Part shown: in pieces, positions 52,373 to 64,000 of the stretch | Position numbering within the stretch: position 1 is the first letter of the stretch | How the letters are laid out: each line of letters begins with the position of its first letter | Assembly: GCA_964036155.1 (NCBI GenBank) | Contig: OZ038422.1 | Coordinates: 12,361,201 to 12,425,200, forward strand | Length of the DNA: 64,000 nt | From: Diploscapter coronatus | Lineage: Eukaryota > Nematoda > Chromadorea > Rhabditida > Rhabditidae | Direction of reading: 5' to 3' | The notes under the pieces: generated by a model | Database searches by the model: none | The model's input: only the letters and a program-made list of their open reading frames with translations | Told to the model about the DNA's origin: nothing | Position numbers and translations under genes: made by a program

Positions 52373-53618
52373 ATGTTAGCCAATTTGCCAGTCGAAATTA
52401 TATTATTGATCTGCAAATATCCCGAATTCAAAGACCTGGGACAATTGGCCTGGACTAATAAACGGATGATGCAAATAATCAAGAAATATCTGCCGACAGC
52501 GCTCGAGAGGAATATTTTATTCAATCGTAGGAAAATATTCTGTTGTATTCTCGAAAGTTAACTTTAGTAATTCATGGAAATATCGATTATAACGAAGGAA
52601 GAATTTGTCTGTTTGATTCGCATACTAATTCTGTTAAGCAGATTGCGAGATTTACTAATTGTTATAAGCCACATGAAGTAGCAACAACAAGAGATAAAGT
52701 AGATTATCTTATTTGTCATTGCCAATTTTATAATTTTAGATTCTTGCGATTAGTCCTGATAGAAAATCGTTTGAAATTTTTGATCCGAATACTCGACAAA
52801 TTTCAAGAGGTCTTGTCAACAAATCCATGAATGATCGATTCAAAGAGCTTTACAGGCCTAGATCCTCCTGAATGGCGTAAATGGGCATCTGTGGCTTATT
52901 TTAAAGACAAATTGTATTATCTGGGCGGATGGGATTTTAAAGCAAGGAAGGAGACAAGTCGGGTTGATGTAAGAAGATCGAATGAAAGTCCATTAAATAA
53001 TTTATTCAGGTTTTAATAAACGAAAAATGGCAATCAGGACCTGCCTTTCCTCTTCCAATTAAACGTGCTCAAACAATAATATGTGATGGAATTTTATGCG
53101 ATCAGATTATAGCATATTCATTATTGTAATTATGGATATTTAGTTATTGATGGTAGTGAAAGTAGAAAGATATATCGATTATCAGACGATGAACAGGAAT
53201 GGATTGAAATTGGAGAGCTTCCAGATAGACGAGTTTTATTCGGAGTTGCATGGCTGAATGGAAGAATTCTTATAACTGGAGGGCGATAGTCATTAATTTT
53301 GCATGATAAACAATAATGCATCATTATATATTTAGTGAAGATGAGGATAGTGATGTTTTCGTTGTATTAAAATCCTGCCTGTGCTTCGACCCCTCGGCTC
53401 CAGTTGATAGTCGAATTTCTCGAATAGCTGATATGAAGTATGCAAGAGAGGACCATTTGCTCATTGTCGCTAACGGGAAATTGTATGCAATTGGAGGGTG
53501 ATCTGAGATTTTGTATATCTTTATACCAAATATTCGTTAACTTAGACGTCACAAGTCAATCGAAGAATACGATCCACAAACGAATGAATGGATTCAAGTT
53601 GGAGCATTTAATATCTGA
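52373..53618 (+). CDS. F-box/kelch-repeat protein, possibly decaying
   Basis: Begins MLANLPVEIILLICKYPEF...LAWTNKRM, an F-box that would bind Skp1 in an SCF ubiquitin ligase. Kelch repeats follow: DPPEWRKWASVAYFKDKLYY with GGW, then a unit around 53020-53100, RLSDDEQEWIEIGELPDRR...RILITGG, ADMKYAREDH...KLYAIGG, and a last unit ending EEYDPQTNEWIQVGAF and a stop at 53618. Short introns restore frame at about 52700-52740 (GTAGAT..TTTTAG), 52810-52855 and 52970-53010. I find no good splice to pass the stops near 53128 and 53286, so the gene may be a pseudogene or have unusual introns there. A partial inverted relative lies at 18371-18735. Confidence 0.6.
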
Positions 53619-54249
53619 AATCTTCAATTTCAATACATTAAGTTTTCGTAATTTTCACATGATTCTAATAAAAATTATCTTTATAAAATTGTTTTAAATG
53701 CGGTCGAATAGATTCAAGAAAAGCAATAAATAGTTGATAACATATCGAAGATTGATCAACTTATGCTAACACACCCCTCGAAAATATCCACTCTGAAGTG
53801 AGTTATTCCGAAAAGTGCGATAATTAGTGATCATCTTCGAAAAATGTACCTCAAAATTTGTAGAATTCAGTCCTCGTAATATTTACCGTTATGTTTGTGG
53901 TAGGTGATCCAATTCAGTTTGGCAATTTGAAGAGCAGAAACATCGATAGCAACGCAACCGATATCCAGTAGTAGCTGGTAAGTGTTCGTTGCAACAACCC
54001 AGCAAATATTTATCCTTTCAACAAAAACAAGGCCAAAGTATCTTTTCCAAGAAACATTATGCAACCTTTATCAATCATGTCAGTGAAAATATCATCCTTG
54101 CAAAATGAGTTTTTATGACGTCAACTTCAGAAAGCCGCAAATCCATAAATATGTGGATAGATATGCCAAACTACAACAAAATGTTCCTACATATAAGGAG
54201 ATCTCACAATATAAGAATTTGGGTATGGAAACCTTTCGTAGTTTTTCTA
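53619..54249. other. intergenic, no gene seen
   Basis: AT-rich 630 nt between the kelch gene and mariner copy 2. Open frames of about 65 codons on both strands lack splice context or family resemblance. Confidence 0.45.
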
Positions 54250-55521
54250 TTAGGTTGATGCATTCCTGTTTTCCGATTTGTGCGAAACAGTTCAACAGAA
54301 CATAACTTTATTGGCTAACAAGGATATTAGATGAAATATTCTCCATCGCTGTCCACAGTCTTCTGCCAGCGAATGGGCAGCTTACGGATTCCCTCGCCGT
54401 ACCAAGCGGGCTGCTTGGAGGCGAAGTAGGTCTTCAACCATGCGTCGACCTCCGCGCGGTTCTTGAAGTGTGTCTCGCCAAGGACTCGCTGCATGTCCGA
54501 GAAAAGCCAGTAGTCGCTAGGTGCCATGTCGGGCGAGTAGGGGGCATGGGGTACAATGTGCCATCCGAACGTTGTCAGCTCCTTTTTCACTTGTTTACAC
54601 ACATGAGGGCGGGCGTTGTCGTGGAGAAAGTGAAGACGACCTCGTAGCCAGGGAGTGGATTGGACGTGAGCCTTCAAGTCTCTCAGCTGGCGAGTGTAGA
54701 CATCACCCGTGATCGTCGTACCCTCGGGTAGCAGCTCCCAGTAGATGGGGCCTTGGACGCCCCACCGTACGGATAGCATCACCTTCTTCTGGTGCGTTTC
54801 GTCTTTGACGACGGGTTCCGGCTGATCCTCCTTGTCCACCCACTGGGCACGTCTTACAACGTGATGGTAGACGATCCATTTCTCATCTCCCGTTATGAGA
54901 TTGTCCAGCCAGGCCGTCGTCCTTTCGTATGTAAGAAGACTCATTGCTGTGTCAACTCGACAATTCTTGTTCTTGTCGCTCAAGACGTGGGGAATCCAAC
55001 GGCCCAACTTTCGTACCTTGCCGAGCTTCTTCAGTCCTCGAACGACAGTTGCCGGTCTACTCCGAGAGTCTGCGCTATTTCTCGCGTAGTAGCGAATGGA
55101 TCCCCTTCGACTGTGCTGCGCAGCAAATCCAAATCCATCACTCGTGCAGGTTGCGACCTCTCCTCGTCTTCGAGATTGCAGTTGTGGGCCTCGAATCGTT
55201 TGAACCAATTGCGTACTGTGTGCTCGGAGGGGACTTCCTGGGGATATACTCGGGCCAGTTGACGGTGGGTCTCGGGTGGTTTGGTGCCAGAGAGGAAGAG
55301 AAATAACATTACGTTGCGTATGTGGACACTGTTTGGGTGGAATCGATGGGGCATTGTGGGAACTAGACTGCTCACTAGCTGGTTGCGGCACTGCGACTGA
55401 TAAGAGGGAGGGGCAAGCTGTTTATATTATAGAGCACAGTGGTTTTTGTCGCGGTCGGCCGCAGAGGGGAGGGAGCAAAGTACACATATCAAAAACGGAA
55501 AACAGGAATGCATCAACCTAA
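54250..55521 (-). mobile_element. mariner transposon, copy 2 (intergenic)
   Basis: 1272-bp element with the same 26-bp inverted repeats as copy 1 and TA duplications at 54248-54249 and 55522-55523. The two copies differ at only a few tens of positions and by a single-base deletion, indicating recent activity of this family. Confidence 0.97.
54327..55354 (-). pseudogene. mariner transposase, copy 2, one-base frameshift
   Basis: Same DD34D transposase as copy 1, with GDEKWI, LHDNARPH and YSPDMAPSDYWLF intact. A single base is missing near 55052 (GTTGCCGGTCTACT, where copy 1 has GTTGCCTGGTCTACT), which breaks the frame after GVD. As a result a 354-codon open frame runs from 55391 to 54327. Its first ~118 residues are an out-of-frame artefact (PQPASEQSS...); only the part from VVRGLKKLGKV onward is real transposase. 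At the two codons that are stops in copy 1, this copy has Gln (CAG) and Trp (TGG). Confidence 0.93.
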
Positions 55522-55820
55522 TAATAATTATTTTAAAGCGGGCCCGTAATTTTGCCTAACCCTGCATAATGTCATTTCGAATTCTATATCGATTTCAGCA
55601 TTTTCAAAATTTAACAAGAAAATTTAAAACTACACAATTCGCTAATAGAGTAAGCAAAGAAGTGAAGATAATCTCCAATCGTAAGCAGAATTTAGATAAC
55701 TTTCCTGCACTTTTAACACAATATTTTCTTTCCTAGATCGATTTTTGTCCCGATTTCATGGTCAGAGAGGAAATCGTTCTAAATTTGAAATAGAAACAAT
55801 CATAATTCACTATTATGAAT

Positions 55821-57575
55821 TTATCGATAGGAAAATAATGTCCCTACCCGATCAATGCTTATTTTGTAATACGGTATTCCTTCGATAGGACAAATGCTCC
55901 TTTGCACTTCGTTGATGGCCTTTTTCGCATCATAGAGATTATTCTGAGCCAAATAAGCATCGTAGAAATATTTGACATAGAAAACGAGCAAGACAGAAAA
56001 ATAGGTTGCGCTGTATTTGAGTGTTTCGATGGATTCTTCACAGTCTTCTCCAGATATCTGAATAACAATGGGGCAGTTGTAAATTAAATTTTTTAAAAAT
56101 AAAAATTCGAAATTGACATTTAGAGTATTAAATTTGTCAATTGAAGATTTTCAAAAAGTTCAAATCTAATTCTACCAAAAATTATCACTTACCTTAATGT
56201 GATAAGCCAGCGCAGTGGCAAGTAGTCCAATGATTTGTTGAAGAATTTGAAGCATAGTTATCGCGACACAAACTGATTTTCTTGGCAAAACGTAACTAGC
56301 TCGAGCAGCATAGTATGCATAAGTAACGCCAATTATAAAATAATCAATCATAAAATACCAGCGGCCTAAACTCATTAAAATAGAAATGTGCTTTCCTTTT
56401 ACAGCAGAATGTTACTTGAAGGACTGAACGATGTGTAAAGATGTGCTGAATAAACCATGGAACCAAGATGGTAGAAGTTGTAGAAACATCCGAAATGAAA
56501 CTTTGGTTGATTGAATACAGGAAATATGGATTCACCAAACACCATTAACTGTAAAATGTAAATTTCCATATGTAAAATATTTTAATTTTATAAAATTTCA
56601 AATTTGAAGAAAAAATTTAAATTGATGTGAAAATGCCTTTAATAGGTAGTACATATCGACCCAAAATCCACTTATCGGGGTCATCAAATGAGATGATATG
56701 CATACTGAGTGTGTTAGTGAAACTCTAAAAATTATAAATTATCATGGAAATATTTGTGATGTAAAGGTATATATTTAGAGATGGAAAAATATATTATTTA
56801 TTATGTATAATAAATATTCATTTTTAATATTCTTTCTATGAAAACAGTCTTACTTATTCCAACTCCAAATCCATTCCGGAACCATTCGAACGAAGCCAAT
56901 TATGCCTATTAATGAGCAAAAATAAGCCCACTTTTGAGGAAGTAGACGAGGGATATTAAAGTTCATGTTGTTTTGCTCCAAAAATAGTAAGTGCTAAAAT
57001 ACAATATATTTGCATTTATGAATATACAATTTTTCACAAATAAATGTAATAAAATTGTTGCTAGAGAAATTTTATACGGTGGAAGTAAAACTGTTTTGTG
57101 GTGGGTACTATTTACTCATTCTCTAAGGTAAAAATAGAAATCCACAAAGTTCTATTTTTCAAGTCATTAAAACGGAAAATTTTTTTAATCATTAAAACTG
57201 CATTTTATCATTGTAGTCAAACAAAATCAATAGCAAATATTATGTTTCTACAGAAAGTTATGGTGCGCATATTGTAATGATATAAAGTTGGTAAATGGTT
57301 AGAACTGAGATCTAGGAGTGAATTCTATTACAAGGGAACCTCTATTATAGATTTTATGATAAATTATTAATTTTCAGGAAATGGTAACATACGTGATCTA
57401 TCCGTGCCATTAAGATGAGAAAGGAGAATAGAAATCGGAGAATATTCATCCCCATCCGAATGTCATTGAAATACATATTCGAATCCTTCGAATTTGGAAT
57501 ATACCATAGTTCAAATGGTAGGATGAATTGATAATTGTGTGGCTCGTAATACGTTGAATAGTTCATGCTATTCAT
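55821..57575 (-). CDS. ELO-family fatty-acid elongase-like protein lacking the histidine box
   Basis: Six exons give 317 aa, normal ELO length: 57575-57393, 56993-56854, 56724-56637, 56548-56416, 56365-56193, 56057-55821. ELO features in order: NYQFILPFE near the N-terminus, FVRMVPEW, PISGFWVDMYYLLK, FGESIFPVF (for LGDTxFxVL), YFMIDYFIIGVTYAYYAARA (for the NxxxHxxMYxYY region), AITMLQILQQIIG, LLVFYVKYFYDAYL. ELOs condense malonyl-CoA with acyl-CoA in the ER and need an HxxHH box. Here the aligned residues are CFYNF, and the later His is Ile (YFIIGVTY). The enzyme should be inactive, or the gene is decaying. The exon 3 donor is an unusual GC (AAAG|GCATTT). The ATG is four nt after acceptor TATTTTCAG. 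Fold assignment is good; function unknown. Confidence 0.75.
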
Positions 57576-58780
57576 GAATCTGAAAATAATTAGTGCAAGT
57601 TAAAGGCTGATTAGTTTGCTCTGCAAATGTGCGGCTAGTGAATAGTTGAATACAAAGAGGTCAGATCAACGGCATGATATGAGTTGGATCGATGGGAATC
57701 ATCCATAGAGTGACGACGTTCGTATTCAGCGGGGTGACATTGCTAGTGGTAAATATTCTCCTTGAGTTATAAAATTTTGACAGAGTCGGTGAGAGAATCA
57801 GCTCTCTATATAGAGGGATGTGACCAGTGGCCGAGGTTCTCTAGTGGTTTCTGACTATATTCTACCTGAAAATCATGATTCTGGGTTTTTCTCAAAATTT
57901 TCAAGTCCAGGTTCGGGGGTCAAATTTCACAAGTCATCCCAATACCCCCGAAACCTATATCAGGTTGTTCAGTTCGACAAGCTGAGTCGACTGGTGTGAA
58001 CACTTTTCGGATCCGATCTTTTTTTTTATCACAAGTTACGGTTAAAAATAATGCTATTTTGAAAAAAATCACGATTTTGCACTGACCTAGCCTATTTTGT
58101 TCACAAATTTGTAAGAAGCACTATTTATTTTAATCATATTTACAAGTTAGAAGACTTAAAGAGGATTTGAATATCGAAAAACCGAAGATTGAGCGTCACT
58201 GAGAGCAACACACCCACGAAAAATACTAGTAAAATCACACCCACGAAGCATCCTGAAAGGCACGCGCCATTTCAGGGTGCCTCGTGGGTGTGCTGCTCTC
58301 AGTGATGACCACTCTCCATTGAGAATATAAGACTTAAAATTTTGCTAGAATTATAATAGAGCACTACCTGAGAATTTCTGGGCGTAATCCTTCGGTTTAG
58401 TTAAATTAAGAAAAAAATTCCGATTCCGAATTTGTTTAAAATTCGATTCCGCAACAGCCCTGATCAGAGATTTTCCCGATTGATAGATCAATAACTTCTT
58501 AGGTATTTTTAACTTGTAACTCTTGTCCTCCAAGATACCAATAACCGAAAAGCATGAAAGAAGACCGCTAGCTCATTTCCCCGTGCTTGACTTTTTTCCC
58601 AATTTTTTTCTTTTTGTACAACACTTTAGAAAGTGATTTATTAATGAACTAATAAGTAAAGCATCTATGTCAATTGTCCCGTATCGAAATGTTGTATAAT
58701 GGTATTATTCGTTGGTTTTCAACTGGAGTGATTCCATTTGAGAGTGAATGGCGATGCGATAGTCCTCAGACCAATCAATT
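57576..58780. other. intergenic between ELO-like and GH31 genes
   Basis: About 1.2 kb. Apart from the hairpin at 58197-58304 I see no gene. It holds the 3' end of the GH31 gene and the region upstream of the ELO-like gene. Confidence 0.4.
58197..58304. repeat. nested inverted repeat (108-bp hairpin)
   Basis: CACTGAGAGCAACACACCCA (58197 on) pairs with TGGGTGTGCTGCTCTCAGTG (ending 58304), one mismatch. Inside it CACACCCACGAAGCATCCTG (58236 on) also pairs with the complement at 58270-58292. Two left arms thus compete for one right arm. Likely a small MITE-type or structured element. Confidence 0.75.

Positions 58781-64000
<5,220 letters not shown>

Noticed and set aside
56344..56538. Alternative frame of ELO exon 4 (QSFISDVSTTSTILVPW)
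   Set aside because: It also resembles the elongase motif loosely, but a stop precedes it and it does not splice in frame to the well-conserved next exon, whereas the chosen frame does on both sides.

Overview
The window looks like compact animal nuclear DNA, most probably from a nematode. Genes are split by many very short introns (often 40-60 nt, GT..AG). At least nine predicted start codons lie within about 20 nt downstream of a good 3' splice acceptor, as expected where a spliced leader is trans-spliced onto mRNA. The Argonaute PIWI domain has the nematode WAGO-type C-terminal signature (SLPAPLDVATEYAKRG). The species cannot be named from this sequence. Retention of FAM91A1 and TMEM234 homologues may argue against a highly derived lineage, but that is inference.

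Layout. 1-337 (+): the end of an SHB-family SH2 adaptor gene, cut by the window. 1134-2270: a large fold-back DNA element. 3351-8711 (+): a Dispatched-like sterol-sensing-domain transporter. 9148-10185 (+): an unrecognised secreted protein. From 10274 onward almost everything is on the minus strand: a SNAPC2-like SANT protein, a PIWI-only Argonaute with a 0.8-kb palindrome over its 5' side, a kelch fragment, GTPBP3/MnmE, a SOCS4/5-like protein, MED23 (with a mariner in an intron), TMEM234, MPC2, Rab2, FAM91A1, an unrecognised secreted acidic protein and MARCH6/Doa10. Then come an F-box/kelch gene on the plus strand (52373-53618), a second mariner copy, an ELO-family gene that has lost the catalytic histidines, and the 3' part of a GH31 alpha-glucosidase that runs off the right end.

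How the genes relate. From MARCH6 (51.4 kb) leftwards to GTPBP3 (19.1 kb), nine consecutive genes share the minus strand. Several gaps are only 150-450 nt, and most starts sit next to a splice acceptor. This fits operon-style or closely packed transcription with trans-splicing. Functions are mostly housekeeping: transcription (MED23, SNAPC2-like), mitochondrial tRNA modification (GTPBP3), pyruvate import (MPC2), membrane traffic (Rab2, FAM91A1), ER-associated degradation (MARCH6) and signalling (SHB, SOCS, Dispatched).

Most unusual points: (1) an Argonaute reduced to little more than a PIWI domain, lacking slicer residues, with its likely 5' exons and promoter in ~368-bp inverted arms; (2) a full-length ELO-fold gene in which the HxxHH box and the second conserved His are replaced; (3) two near-identical mariner copies inactivated by different lesions; (4) two unrecognised secreted proteins. 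Gene models were spliced by hand, so exon boundaries are predictions.
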